This document shows positions 17,501 through 25,559 of a stretch of 64,000 nucleotides of DNA, piece after piece (positions within the stretch are counted from its first letter, which is position 1; every line of letters begins with the position of its first letter). The DNA comes from Aquimarina amphilecti (GTDB lineage: Bacteria; Bacteroidota; Bacteroidia; Flavobacteriales; Flavobacteriaceae), in the NCBI RefSeq assembly GCF_900109375.1, contig NZ_FOAB01000002.1, positions 124,001 to 188,000 of the forward strand, given 5' to 3'. The position numbers and the translations under genes were made by a program. The notes under the pieces are model-generated. The model ran no database searches and was not told where the DNA came from. It saw only the letters and a list, made by a program, of their open reading frames with translations.

Positions 17501-18205
17501 TAGCTCAAATGTGCGTCCACCATCTCTGGATTTATACACTCCGCTTCCTTGATAGAATGCTCCTCCAGCACTTGCCGAATTTCCGTAACGTTCTCCAGAA
17601 ATGTAGTACCAAGTAAAGCTATGTCTTGGTCTAGGGTCTTGAACAATTCCTGTAATGCTAGGATCTTGAAAAGATCTAGTAACTTTTCTCCAAGTTTCTC
17701 CTGCATTCTCAGTTCGCCACAATCCCCCAGATACTCCACCAGCTAAGATCACGTTTTCATTTCTGCTATCAATTGCTAGCGCACGAGTTCTACCTCCTAC
17801 ATTAAATGGTCCTCTATTCTTCCAAAAAGAGAATCTACTAGATTTAGCCGCTGTTTGTAAAGATTTCTGAGATTCATCACTAATATTGATCTTTTCTGAG
17901 AACTGAAGCTCCGCTTTTCTAATCCCATCTGGTATTTTACCAGTAACAGGGTTTTTTAATCTCATCAATTCAAATTGTGATCTTTCTATCGCATTATCCG
18001 CTTGTCTTTCGAGAGGAGTTTTAGCATCAGTTGATCCCTTTTTACTGTCAAACATTTTTGTTTGCTTGTACAATTGATGTCCTTTATTTGGTTTTTCATC
18101 AGCTGTAGTCTTTAATTGTTGTACTTGAGAAGTTGCGGAAAAGGTAGTTAAGACCACCGCACAAGCACAAAATCCTCGTTTGAGGTGTTGTAGAGTTGAA
18201 TTCAT
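14519..18205 (-). CDS. T9SS-secreted BNR/VPS10-like beta-propeller protein
   Basis: 1228 residues. A signal peptide (cut near ATSQ, about 27) is followed by a large beta-propeller region with repeated Asp-box-like motifs: TENAGETWRKV, SRDGGRTFELL, SQDGGNSFTEV, TSTDGDTWTNI and TEDGGDSWTNI. The latter part has beta-sandwich domains, including a region around YIYE-like NIVIYENEGGVPGAEVY. The C-terminus is a type A T9SS sorting domain (VYPNPSNNTFFF to VVKLVKK, about 1150-1228), which directs export through the type IX system and surface attachment or release. Hydrolase activity is not shown by the sequence. A promoter box and a terminator make it a single-gene unit. Confidence 0.9.
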   Translation of the reverse strand: MNSTLQHLKRGFCACAVVLTTFSATSQVQQLKTTADEKPNKGHQLYKQTKMFDSKKGSTDAKTPLERQADNAIERSQFELMRLKNPVTGKIPDGIRKAELQFSEKINISDESQKSLQTAAKSSRFSFWKNRGPFNVGGRTRALAIDSRNENVILAGGVSGGLWRTENAGETWRKVTRSFQDPSITGIVQDPRPRHSFTWYYISGERYGNSASAGGAFYQGSGVYKSRDGGRTFELLRATANPDVGIFNANEPFDLINSIAIDPTNGDIYLGTITGIQRSQDGGNSFTEVLTGGFDSKAEVAISSTGQIYATVDSDTDPTAGFFTSTDGDTWTNITPEGFVPAYGRTVMGIDPSNENTVYFLTQNNSGGIPALLNRYDLAAGTWTDLSVNLPFGIGGSVGNLNLQGEYNMIVKVHPTDSDLVFVAGTNVYRSTTGFTTPAGQESWVAGYSPLNNVSLYTNQHPDQHALLFFPSNPNKVLSGNDGGVYVTEDITATNDGVEPVAWTSLNNGYITTQPYHVAFDPEPNTDDLVAGFQDNGTWFTNSTDSNAIWESDFGGDGAYSAIADNGRTRYVSSQRGNVFRFNFDEEGVFESFSAVEPAGASGFAFVNPFILDPNNDNIMYMPAGSSIWRNNDLDGLPLFTNTNATENWVNLTNTSTPDGSTITSLDVSKFPVANRLYYGTNSGTVFRMDNANIDGQQAIDISTGKGLPVGFVNDINVDPSNVDRVIITLSNYGIPSVFITEDGGDSWTNISGNLEENADGSGNGPSVRSTAFLGSSAGRFGARLQRVFAATSTGLYSTRRLNGQNTVWRKENFAIGNSVTDEVVTRKDGFIAVAAHGSGLFSARFPVNANPLPESNLITAFLLDDFGVNENSEETTIDITGLFVQSQGLPIDIELTNSSPELVTATLLGNTLTLSYAPDSIGAASIGLIATSGEEQVAEGFTVTVSEPSIYEQTNTQVSTIPSQNFLDFNGLAQSADDFTVPAGNTWNIDRIVAFGAVNGSPVLNNVSIVIYENEGGVPGAEVYNSGEITPVSEPNISNLNIDLPEVVTLESGAYWISVYTNLAFDGGNQWFWASQDNVVGEVSQFRDPINLFGTGAIDWTATTVALGRDPLDQTFQIFGDIISSNEDLVEPELEVTLTTLDLVNEISVYPNPSNNTFFFNFGDAISKSSKNVNINIFNSTGNLVHTITDVNSNTNVNWDSSRLASGLYYAKISGTNTNTVVKLVKK

Positions 18206-18231
18206 ATTTTAAGTTAATTTTGTGTGAATAC

Positions 18232-18239
18232 CAAAACTA
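18232..18239 (-). promoter_or_regulatory. Candidate -7 box TAGTTTTG of the T9SS cargo gene
   Basis: Exact TAnnTTTG on the minus strand, 26 bases before the ATG at 18205, which leaves a leader of about 20 bases. No -33 TTG at standard spacing. Confidence 0.45.
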
Positions 18240-18294
18240 ACTCATTGAGACTAAAACATTTGTTAAAATATTATCAAAATATAATACTTTCTTG

Positions 18295-18684
18295 TTAATT
18301 TGGTTGAAGAATGATTTCTCTACTCTCCGTAATTACATGACAAATATCTTTATCAACAATAATGGGCACAGTAGAAGTAAATGTTTCATAATTATCACCT
18401 CTTACAGTAATAACATACGTTCCTGTTCTTTCGAAAGCGCCAACAAATAAATTTGTGTTGTCAAAATTTACCAATGTTTCGGTATAATCTCCATCCACAA
18501 TAGTTACCGTAATGCCTGAGGTCAAAAATAAATCATTAACCGTTGCATCCTTTACAGTTATTTCTAGCCCTGCTCTTAGTTCATCTGTACAAAAAACAGG
18601 ATCTAATGTATCTTGTTCGTCCAAATTACAAGCCGTACAAATCACTAATAATATAAGTACTAATTTCTTCATATTCCTTTGCAT
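18295..18684 (-). CDS. Small hypothetical lipoprotein
   Basis: 129 residues from the ATG at 18684. An in-frame ATG at 18672 gives MKKLVLILLVICTAC, a more typical lipoprotein start, and may be the true one. The lipobox ends ICTAC. The mature part is a single beta-sandwich-like domain with the pattern RTGTYVITVRGDNYETFTS, similar to carboxypeptidase-regulatory or CNA-B-like folds. Two further cysteines (in VFCTDE and DICHVI) could form a disulfide. It lies upstream of the T9SS cargo gene on the same strand with an 89-base gap holding the cargo promoter. Function is unknown. Confidence 0.65.
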   Translation of the reverse strand: MQRNMKKLVLILLVICTACNLDEQDTLDPVFCTDELRAGLEITVKDATVNDLFLTSGITVTIVDGDYTETLVNFDNTNLFVGAFERTGTYVITVRGDNYETFTSTVPIIVDKDICHVITESREIILQPN

Positions 18685-18821
18685 ATTTATTAAGAAGATG
18701 CAATTTTAGTCATCTGGTTGCGTCTTCATTTCCGCGAAGATATATATTCTATTTCATTCTTATAAATTTTAACAAGTTTATAGACACATCGATGATCCTC
18801 AACTATATCAACAAAAATAAG

Positions 18822-18853
18822 GAAGGCGCTTAATATTAAAAATAAGCGCCTTC
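18822..18853 (-). terminator. Rho-independent terminator of the ALDH gene
   Basis: Perfect 11-bp GC-containing stem GAAGGCGCTTA/TAAGCGCCTTC with a 10-base A/T loop, 22 bases after the minus-strand stop at 18876. On the minus strand CTTATTTTTG follows. Confidence 0.85.
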
Positions 18854-18875
18854 TCAAAAAATATAATTTCAATTA

Positions 18876-20429
18876 TTACAAATCAAATTTAATCCCTTGC
18901 GCAAGAGGTAATTCAGTTGTATAATTTATAGTATTTGTTTGTCTACGCATATATACTTTCCAGGCATCAGAACCAGACTCTCTTCCTCCTCCGGTTTCCT
19001 TTTCTCCTCCAAAAGCGCCTCCTATTTCCGCACCAGAAGTCCCAATATTTACATTTGCAATTCCACAATCAGATCCAGCGTGAGATAAGAACCTTTCTGC
19101 CTCGCGTAAGTTATTAGTCATAATTGCTGAAGATAATCCTTGAGCAACACCATTCTGAACGTCGATCGCATTTTCTACATCACCACTGTATTTTAATAAA
19201 TATAAAACAGGTGCAAATGTTTCGTGTTGAACAATTTCAAAAGAATTATCTGCCTCAGCGATTGCTGGTTTTACATAACATCCACTTTCATATCCTTGTC
19301 CAGAAAGAACTCCACCATCTACCACAATATTTCCTCCTTCTTTTACTACTTTTTCTAAAGCGTTTTGGTATCCGCTAACAGCATCCTTATCGATAAGAGG
19401 TCCTACATGATTATTTTCATCTAATGGATTTCCTATACGCAGTTGTTTATAAGCATCTACTACTGCATTTTTTACTTTATCATAAATTGAATCGTGAATA
19501 ATCAATCTTCTTGTCGATGTACAACGCTGTCCTGCTGTTCCAACAGCACCAAAGACTGCTCCAATCACAGTCATCTTGATATCAGCATCAGGAGTTACAA
19601 TAATAGCATTATTACCTCCAAGTTCTAGTAATGATTTGCCTAAACGTTCTCCGACAGTAGCTCCCACAATTTTACCCATTCTAGTAGATCCTGTTGCAGA
19701 GATCAAAGGAATACGTTTATCCGTAGTCATCATTTCTCCTACTTTATAATCTCCATTAATAAGACAAGAAACTCCTTCTGGAATATCATTATCTTTTAGA
19801 ACCTTAGCAATAATGTTTTGACAAGCTACTCCACAAAGCGGTGTCTTTTCACTTGGTTTCCAAACGCACACATCACCACATATCCAAGCTAAAGCAGTAT
19901 TCCAAGCCCATACGGCCACAGGAAAATTAAAAGCAGAAATAATTCCTACTATTCCCAAAGGATGATATTGTTCATACATTCTATGACCTGGTCGCTCTGA
20001 ATGCATAGTTAACCCGTGTAATTGTCTGGATAAACCAACCGCAAAATCACAGATATCTATCATCTCTTGAACTTCTCCTAACCCTTCTTGATAAGATTTA
20101 CCCATCTCATAAGAAACTAGTTTACCAAGAGGTTCTTTCAAAACTCTTAATTCTTCTCCAAACTGTCTAACAATCTCTCCTCTTAATGGAGCAGGCATTA
20201 ACTTCCAAGATTTAAAAGCCAATTGTGCTTTTTCTATCACTTTCTCATAATCACTACCTGTTGTTGTAGTAACTTTTCCAATCAAATTACCATCCACCGG
20301 TGAAAAAGATGAAATTTCATCACCATTAGAAAACCAATCTGAACCTGTAGAAGTTCCTTTATTTAGATCAGAAACACCTAATTGCTTTAATGCTTCTTCT
20401 ATTCCAAAATCTGTTGCTATAGCCGCCAT
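18876..20429 (-). CDS. Aldehyde dehydrogenase, ALDH7 (aminoadipate-semialdehyde dehydrogenase-like)
   Basis: 517 residues. The catalytic Cys303 lies in GTAGQRCTSTRRL, the general-base Glu269 in LLELGGNNA, and the NAD-binding SATGSTRMGK at about 244-253. The C-terminal run ETGGGRESGSDAWKVYMRR and the ending LPLAQGIKFDL match the ALDH7 (antiquitin) subfamily very closely. ALDH7 enzymes oxidise alpha-aminoadipate semialdehyde in lysine breakdown and some related aldehydes. The next gene upstream on the same strand encodes 3-hydroxyanthranilate dioxygenase, so a role in the tryptophan pathway is an alternative. It has its own terminator. Confidence 0.92.
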   Translation of the reverse strand: MAAIATDFGIEEALKQLGVSDLNKGTSTGSDWFSNGDEISSFSPVDGNLIGKVTTTTGSDYEKVIEKAQLAFKSWKLMPAPLRGEIVRQFGEELRVLKEPLGKLVSYEMGKSYQEGLGEVQEMIDICDFAVGLSRQLHGLTMHSERPGHRMYEQYHPLGIVGIISAFNFPVAVWAWNTALAWICGDVCVWKPSEKTPLCGVACQNIIAKVLKDNDIPEGVSCLINGDYKVGEMMTTDKRIPLISATGSTRMGKIVGATVGERLGKSLLELGGNNAIIVTPDADIKMTVIGAVFGAVGTAGQRCTSTRRLIIHDSIYDKVKNAVVDAYKQLRIGNPLDENNHVGPLIDKDAVSGYQNALEKVVKEGGNIVVDGGVLSGQGYESGCYVKPAIAEADNSFEIVQHETFAPVLYLLKYSGDVENAIDVQNGVAQGLSSAIMTNNLREAERFLSHAGSDCGIANVNIGTSGAEIGGAFGGEKETGGGRESGSDAWKVYMRRQTNTINYTTELPLAQGIKFDL

Positions 20430-20591
20430 ATTTCTTGAATTATATTTTTAGAGATGGTAAAGATACTGTGTTTTGAAGATATATTAAATTTTGACCTGTT
20501 ATATTGACAATTTTGAATAATATTTAAAAAAAATACCTTTAAAAAAATCAATCTTCTATTATAACTAAAAGTTTTAGATTAAATTGACTCT

Positions 20592-21131
20592 CTATATTTC
20601 TTCCACAAATCTACTATCAACAGGCATCTCTGTTCCACAATTATTACAAGTTCTTAAAGATTTACTTCCATAAAAATCCTTAAAATGTTTAAGGAAATCC
20701 TTCTCAATATCATTTAACTTAAAATAAACCTCGTGTAATTTAGCATTACAATTATCACAAAACCATAGTAATCCATCTTCAGCTTCTAAATCAGCACGTT
20801 TCCTTTCAATTACTAGGCCAATAGATCCTTTATGACGTACTGGAGAATGAGGAACTTTTGCAGGGTGCAAATACATGTCTCCAGGCCCCAATTTCATAGT
20901 TTTTTTTTCACCTTCTTCTTGAACGTGAACTTCAATTTCTCCCTCCAGTTGATAAAATAATTCTTCTGTTTCATTATAATGATAATCCTTTCTTGCATTA
21001 GGACCAGCCACTATCATTACAATATAATCCCCTGCTTCCTTATATAAATTTTTATTGCCTACTGGTGGTTTTAATGTATCTCTATTTTCCTCTATCCATT
21101 TATTAAGGTTGAAAGGTTTTTGGATTGCCAT
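20592..21131 (-). CDS. nbaC: 3-hydroxyanthranilate 3,4-dioxygenase
   Basis: 179 residues, the bacterial length. The cupin iron ligands His51, Glu57 and His95 are present. Near the C-terminus is a rubredoxin-like site of four cysteines (C125, C128, C162, C165), at the same positions as I recall for the Cupriavidus enzyme. It opens the ring of 3-hydroxyanthranilate to give aminocarboxymuconate semialdehyde, which closes to quinolinate for NAD synthesis or is broken down further. The ALDH7 gene follows 162 bases downstream on the same strand. Confidence in the family is high; whether the pathway serves NAD synthesis or tryptophan breakdown is not shown. Confidence 0.93.
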   Translation of the reverse strand: MAIQKPFNLNKWIEENRDTLKPPVGNKNLYKEAGDYIVMIVAGPNARKDYHYNETEELFYQLEGEIEVHVQEEGEKKTMKLGPGDMYLHPAKVPHSPVRHKGSIGLVIERKRADLEAEDGLLWFCDNCNAKLHEVYFKLNDIEKDFLKHFKDFYGSKSLRTCNNCGTEMPVDSRFVEEI

Positions 21132-21203
21132 ATTTGTTTATATTTTGAGATATAAAATTAAGGAAAACACAGGAAATCTTCCTAAAAACTAAACTAATCT
21201 TCT

Positions 21204-21236
21204 CTAAAAAAAACAAAAGCGAACCTAAGTTCGCTT
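21204..21236 (-). terminator. Rho-independent terminator of the second GG-leader peptide gene
   Basis: Perfect 8-bp stem AAGCGAAC/GTTCGCTT with a four-base loop; on the minus strand it is followed by TTTGTTTTTTTT. It lies 9 bases after the peptide gene stop. Confidence 0.88.
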
Positions 21237-21245
21237 CTAAAAAGT

Positions 21246-21458
21246 TTAGCAACCGGTATCTTCATATTCGGTGCTCCCATCAGTTGGGCAAGGGTCAGAA
21301 CAGGATTGTGTAATAAAAATTGGAAAAGGACTATTCCCAGGTCTAAAAACACAAGCACAACACTCATCAAAAAAAGGGAAACCTCCTCCTTGAATAGATT
21401 GTTGTTCTGTTTTACTTAGTTTTTTACTGTTGTCGATGTTTAAAATTTTCTTAAGCAT
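21246..21458 (-). CDS. GG-leader cysteine-rich peptide (bacteriocin/RiPP-like precursor)
   Basis: 70 residues. The leader ends KKLSKTEQQSIQGG (12-25) followed by a further glycine, the double-glycine processing motif of C39-exported peptides. The 45-residue core has six cysteines (C33, C34, C36, C53, C57, C70), with a DECCAC cluster and phenylalanine/proline-rich FRPGNSPFPIF. The leader matches the peptide at 11192-11350 in the pattern LxKxxQxSIxGG. The gene is flanked by its own terminator and by the terminator of the gene upstream, so it is monocistronic. No exporter or maturation gene is adjacent. Its target or activity is unknown. Confidence 0.8.
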   Translation of the reverse strand: MLKKILNIDNSKKLSKTEQQSIQGGGFPFFDECCACVFRPGNSPFPIFITQSCSDPCPTDGSTEYEDTGC

Positions 21459-21650
21459 ATGATTAATTTGATTTGTTGAGTTACTAAAGTTAACAAATAT
21501 TACAATTCGTCAGCATATTTCTCCCAAAACACATCCTCATTTTGATCAAAATGAGCACTTATTATCAGATGTTTATCAAAAAATAATAGTAAAAACAATA
21601 GGGGAAAAACACTTCCAAAATAAAAATGTTTTTTTATTAATTTAAAATAT

Positions 21651-21694
21651 AAAAAGAAATCGCCCAGACAAGACTTCTCTTGTAGAGCGATTTC
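21651..21694 (-). terminator. Rho-independent terminator, minus strand
   Basis: Hairpin GAAATCGC/GCGATTTC (21656-21663, 21687-21694) with an inner ACAAGA/TCTTGT stem; on the minus strand TTTTTATATTTT follows. It ends the lipoprotein transcript at 21744. The 190 bases between it and the peptide gene hold no convincing gene. Confidence 0.85.
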
Positions 21695-21743
21695 CAACTA
21701 AATAACCAACCAAAAAAATTTATATCGTCTAGTGCGATTTGTT

Positions 21744-22667
21744 TTATTTTGTAAGCTTCATAAAATCAGCTTTTTTTAATCTTTTCTTATTATTCTGAGA
21801 TGGTTTTCCATCCTTCGAACTCTTAAATTGAAGATATCCTCTACCAACAAATTCGTAAATTGTACCAGATGCATGATGTAATAGTTCTATCTTACTATCA
21901 TTTATAACGGTCAACTCGAAATATTCATTGCCCAAATAATCGTAATCAAGTGTTAAATTTTTCATATAGAAATTATTAGGCACATCATTTACCTGATAAT
22001 ATCCATCATAATCGTAGTATATATCATTGATATTAGATACATTAACATCTTCTGAGCTTCTAAAATTATCACCCGATCCATAGTATAGAAATTGTAAATA
22101 ATTTTCGTTATCAAACTCATTTAGAGCTCCAAAATCACTAGTATACACTTTTTCCCAGGTCACATACTCGTGCAAGAAATAATGTATATTATCATAAAAC
22201 ACTTTGTCATAATCAAAAGTGTTTCTTTGATATCCTATTAAGTAATAACTAGTATTGGTAACATTATCGTATAATCTAATTTCATTATTACCAAACTGAG
22301 TAACATTAAGGCTATAAGTTCCATCGATATCATGACTAATATCAACTTCCATTCTAAACGTATTGTAATATCCTACATCTAATCCAAAGCCATTCCCGTT
22401 ATTACCAATTCCTACTAAATTATTATTGGCATAAAATGTTCCATTTTTAAAAGAAACTGTAAACGCTTTCTGAAGAAAAGGAATTTCTCCATTACCTTGA
22501 GTTCGTTCTATATCTACATACCATATTTCATAGGTACTTAATAATTCATTTAGAGTAATCGCTGGTTCTTCTATAAATACATCTTCTTCAACCACTACTT
22601 CTGCTACACAGGAAGTTAAAAAGATTGAACCTAAGATAAAAGCCGAAAGTAATTTTAAAGTCTTCAT
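21744..22667 (-). CDS. Flavobacterial lipoprotein of unknown function
   Basis: 307 residues. The signal peptide ends in the lipobox IFLTSC (C20), followed by an acidic stretch (VVVEEDVFIEE). The mature protein is rich in Tyr, Asn and Asp, with repeated beta-strand patterns such as FKNGTFYANNNLVGIG, and ends in a basic tail. I recognise the family as widespread in Flavobacteriaceae, where it is sometimes labelled 'nicotinic acid mononucleotide adenyltransferase'. That label is not supported here: no GxFxPxHxGH motif exists, unlike the true NadD at 4317-4898. It is exported and probably surface-anchored. Function is unknown. Confidence 0.75.
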   Translation of the reverse strand: MKTLKLLSAFILGSIFLTSCVAEVVVEEDVFIEEPAITLNELLSTYEIWYVDIERTQGNGEIPFLQKAFTVSFKNGTFYANNNLVGIGNNGNGFGLDVGYYNTFRMEVDISHDIDGTYSLNVTQFGNNEIRLYDNVTNTSYYLIGYQRNTFDYDKVFYDNIHYFLHEYVTWEKVYTSDFGALNEFDNENYLQFLYYGSGDNFRSSEDVNVSNINDIYYDYDGYYQVNDVPNNFYMKNLTLDYDYLGNEYFELTVINDSKIELLHHASGTIYEFVGRGYLQFKSSKDGKPSQNNKKRLKKADFMKLTK

Positions 22668-22855
22668 AAGCTATGTGTTTTTCATTTTTATCTGCTCTTT
22701 TTATTGTTTTTCAATTGTCAGATAAGATTCGCCATAGAACATTTAGTTTTGTACAAACATATTGTAATGGCTCATTTCATAATCTAGAAACCAAAACGTG
22801 TGCCAAAATTATATTTAATTGATTATCAGTTGTTTATTTTGAATTGTATTTTCCT

Positions 22856-22863
22856 TATTTTTG
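22856..22863 (+). promoter_or_regulatory. Candidate -7 box TATTTTTG of gpsA
   Basis: Exact TAnnTTTG 18 bases before the ATG at 22882. It overlaps the in-frame TTG at 22861, which argues against that TTG as the start. A TTG at 22830-22832 gives a rather long 23-base spacer. Confidence 0.5.
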
Positions 22864-22881
22864 AGCTCACAATCATTTTAC

Positions 22882-23877
22882 ATGGATAAAGAATTAAAAT
22901 TTGCTGTGATTGGTGGTGGTAGTTGGGCTACTGCGATCGTAAAAATGCTTACCGAAAATCTAAATGAAGTAGGTTGGTATATGCGAAGTGCTTATGCATT
23001 AGAGCACTTAAAAAGACAACAACATAATCCGAATTATTTAAGCTCTGTAGAGTTTAAGATGGATCAACTCATTCTGACTAATGATATTAATGAAGCAGTT
23101 ACATATGCAGATTATCTAATTTTTGCAATTCCATCTGCTTTTTTACATACTGAATTACAAAAACTTACCGCATCCTTAGAAGATAAAGTTATTTTCTCTG
23201 CGATTAAAGGGATTGTTCCAGAAACAGGTCTAATCGTTGGAGAGCATTTTCATGATGTATACAAAATTCCTTTTGATAATATTGGGGTAATTACTGGTCC
23301 TTGTCATGCAGAAGAAGTTGCTTTAGAACGTCTTTCATACTTAACCATAGCATCTAATGATGAGGCCAAAGCTAAAATCGTAGCTAAAAACTTAAGTAGT
23401 GAATATATAAAATGTAAGGTTAGTGATGATATCATTGGTACCGAGTATGCTGCAGTTCTAAAAAATATCTACTCCGTAGCAGCAGGGATTGCTCATGGAT
23501 TGGGATATGGAGATAATTTCCAGAGTGTTTTAATGAGCAATGCCATTCGAGAAATGAAACGTTTTATTAAAAAGATTCATAAAATGAAACGTAATATCAA
23601 TGATTCAGCTTACTTAGGAGATCTACTGGTAACTGGATATTCTATTTTTTCACGTAATCGTATGTTCGGTAATATGATTGGTAAAGGCTATACCGTGAAA
23701 AGTGCTCAAATGGAAATGAATATGGTTGCAGAGGGATATTATGCTGCCAAAACTGCTTATGAGCTGGATGCTACTAGTAGTACTCGCACTCCAATAATAG
23801 ACGCAGTACATGATATCCTATATGAAAACAAAAATCCAAAAAAAGTATTTAAAAAATTGACTGATAAATTAGATTAA
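22882..23877 (+). CDS. gpsA: NAD(P)H-dependent glycerol-3-phosphate dehydrogenase
   Basis: 331 residues from the ATG at 22882. The dinucleotide-binding motif [11 protein letters not shown] lies at 9-19 (GxGSWATA in the family). [21 protein letters not shown] and the catalytic region [20 protein letters not shown] are all conserved GpsA features. It reduces dihydroxyacetone phosphate to glycerol 3-phosphate for phospholipid synthesis. An earlier TTG at 22861 lies within the -7 box and is rejected as start. Its stop overlaps the next start as TAATG, so translation is probably coupled to the VF530-like gene. Confidence 0.95.
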   Translation: MDKELKFAVIGGGSWATAIVKMLTENLNEVGWYMRSAYALEHLKRQQHNPNYLSSVEFKMDQLILTNDINEAVTYADYLIFAIPSAFLHTELQKLTASLEDKVIFSAIKGIVPETGLIVGEHFHDVYKIPFDNIGVITGPCHAEEVALERLSYLTIASNDEAKAKIVAKNLSSEYIKCKVSDDIIGTEYAAVLKNIYSVAAGIAHGLGYGDNFQSVLMSNAIREMKRFIKKIHKMKRNINDSAYLGDLLVTGYSIFSRNRMFGNMIGKGYTVKSAQMEMNMVAEGYYAAKTAYELDATSSTRTPIIDAVHDILYENKNPKKVFKKLTDKLD

Positions 23878-24119
23878 TGGGCAACCAAAACGATACTAAC
23901 AAAACACAACCTAATAACCCGCTACACGGGATGAAGTTGTTAAACATATTAGAATTACTGGTAGATCATTATGGATGGGAAAAATTAGCTAACAAAATTC
24001 CTATTAATTGTTTTAAAAATGATCCATCCATTAAATCTAGTCTTAAGTTTTTAAGAAAGACGCAATGGGCACGAGATAAAGTTGAACGTCTTTATCTAGA
24101 ATTAGACCGTAAGAATTAA
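23877..24119 (+). CDS. VF530 family small DNA-binding-like protein (DUF2132)
   Basis: 80 residues. The core [20 protein letters not shown], then [20 protein letters not shown] and [14 protein letters not shown], closely match the VF530/DUF2132 family, named after a Vibrio fischeri protein whose structure suggested DNA binding. It overlaps the gpsA stop by one base (TAATG). The biological role is not established. A poly-basic, asparagine-rich N-terminus (about 1-14) precedes the conserved domain. It is likely the end of the gpsA transcript. Confidence 0.85.
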   Translation: MGNQNDTNKTQPNNPLHGMKLLNILELLVDHYGWEKLANKIPINCFKNDPSIKSSLKFLRKTQWARDKVERLYLELDRKN

Positions 24120-24223
24120 TAAGATCGAAAACACCGTTTCTCCATAGCTATAGAAATTTAACAAATATGGATAAGAAACTCTAATCTTCTTGTTAGTATT
24201 TATTTCTTTGTAACTTTATACTT

Positions 24224-24679
24224 ATGAAAGAACTTATCGAAAAATTTTATACTGGATTAAGCGAGGGCAATGCAGAGAAGATGATTTCCTGCTACCATGA
24301 AGACGTTATTTTCGAAGATCCCGGTTTTGGAAAACTAAAAGGTGAAAGAGCCAAGAAAATGTGGCAGATGCTTTGTAAAAACGGAAAAGACTTAAAAGTA
24401 GAATTCTCTAAGATAGAAGCAAATGATCAAAAAGGATCTGCGCATTGGGAAGCATGGTATAGTTTTAGTCAAACGGGAAGATCTGTTCATAATAGTATCG
24501 ATGCAAAATTCGAGTTTAAAGATGGCAAAATAATAAAACACACGGATCATTTTAACTTACATCGATGGGCTTCTCAAGCTATTGGTTGGAAAGGTAAATT
24601 ACTTGGAGGCACTAATTTCTTTAAGAAAAAGTTACATCAACAAACAAATAAACTTCTGGATAAGTTTCAAGCATCTTAA
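24224..24679 (+). CDS. SnoaL/NTF2-like domain protein
   Basis: 151 residues. The pattern FYTGLSEGNAEKMISCYHEDVIFEDP at the N-terminus (first 20: FYTGLSEGNAEKMISCYHED) and a later 'FEFKDGKIIKHTDHFN' are typical of SnoaL-like members of the NTF2 fold. These are small cone-shaped proteins that bind or isomerise small molecules. No substrate can be named. It is four bases upstream of a rhodanese gene and probably in the same transcript. A TAACTTTA box (24211-24218), one base off the -7 consensus, lies six bases before the ATG. Confidence 0.85.
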   Translation: MKELIEKFYTGLSEGNAEKMISCYHEDVIFEDPGFGKLKGERAKKMWQMLCKNGKDLKVEFSKIEANDQKGSAHWEAWYSFSQTGRSVHNSIDAKFEFKDGKIIKHTDHFNLHRWASQAIGWKGKLLGGTNFFKKKLHQQTNKLLDKFQAS

Positions 24680-24682
24680 TAA

Positions 24683-25531
24683 ATGACAACCTTACAACTT
24701 CCTGCTCCAATAGTATCAGTAGATTGGCTATCCAAAAATTTAGAGCATCCTGATTTAATTATCCTTGATGCTAGCATTAAAAAAGTTACTTCATCTAAGG
24801 AAATAGTAAATCAAGATCTTCAGATTCCTGGCGCTAGGTTTTTTGATATTAAAAAATCCTTTTCTGATCAAGATTCTTTATTACCAAATATGCTCCCATC
24901 CAAAGACATTTTTGAAAAAAACTGTAGAGAACTAGGTGTCAATGTTGATTCTAAAATCGTAATATATGACACTATTGGAATATATTCGAGTCCAAGGGCT
25001 TGGTGGATGTTTACTGTTATGGGGCATACCGCTGTAGCGGTATTAGATGGTGGTTATCCTGAATGGATGAAAAATAAATTACCTACTGAAAATAAGGAAA
25101 CTACAGGTATTTATCCACTAGGAAACATAAAAATAAACGATCGTTCCAAATGTACTGTTGATGCTCAAAATATTCTATTTGAAATGAACAATACAAATTC
25201 AATTATATTAGATGCTCGCTCTTATGGTAGATATAAAGGTATAGATCCAGAGCCACGAACTGATCTAACCGGAGGACACATTCCTAACTCATTAAGTTTG
25301 CCTTATACTCGAGTTTTGCATAATACAAAAATGCTATCAACAGAAAAGCTCATCGCTATATTTTTGGATTTTGATATTGAAAATAAAAAACTGATCTTTA
25401 GCTGCGGTTCAGGCATTACAGCCTGCATTATCTTACTGGCTGCCAAACTTGCTGGATATACCAACTTATTTATTTATGATGGCTCCTGGAGTGAATGGGG
25501 TCAATTAGATGGTGTCCCCATCGAATGTTAA
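24683..25531 (+). CDS. Sulfurtransferase (3-mercaptopyruvate sulfurtransferase/rhodanese type)
   Basis: 282 residues with two rhodanese domains. The N-terminal inactive domain contains YDTIGIYSSPRAWWMF. The C-terminal domain has the catalytic loop CGSGITA beginning at Cys241. The CGSGxTA loop is typical of 3-mercaptopyruvate sulfurtransferases, whereas thiosulfate rhodaneses usually have CRKGVT. It should transfer sulfur to thiol acceptors in the cytoplasm; no signal peptide is seen. The ATG lies three bases after the SnoaL-like stop. The GH3-like gene follows after 28 bases. Confidence 0.9.
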   Translation: MTTLQLPAPIVSVDWLSKNLEHPDLIILDASIKKVTSSKEIVNQDLQIPGARFFDIKKSFSDQDSLLPNMLPSKDIFEKNCRELGVNVDSKIVIYDTIGIYSSPRAWWMFTVMGHTAVAVLDGGYPEWMKNKLPTENKETTGIYPLGNIKINDRSKCTVDAQNILFEMNNTNSIILDARSYGRYKGIDPEPRTDLTGGHIPNSLSLPYTRVLHNTKMLSTEKLIAIFLDFDIENKKLIFSCGSGITACIILLAAKLAGYTNLFIYDGSWSEWGQLDGVPIEC

Positions 25532-25559
25532 CCTTAGAACACAACCCTAATCTGTAGAT

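Noticed and set aside
16248..17746. Several ORFs opposite the T9SS cargo gene
   Set aside because: They lie within a long repeat-rich coding region and have no recognisable domains.
21500..21697. 65-codon ORF on the minus strand starting in front of the GG-leader peptide gene
   Set aside because: Its start lies inside the terminator hairpin of the upstream lipoprotein gene and the product is an unremarkable hydrophobic/phenylalanine-rich stretch.
21744..22667. Annotation as nicotinic acid mononucleotide adenyltransferase
   Set aside because: It is an exported lipoprotein without the nucleotidyltransferase motif; the true NadD is at 4317-4898.
22861..22881. TTG start of gpsA
   Set aside because: The TTG is part of the -7 box TATTTTTG, so it lies upstream of the transcript.
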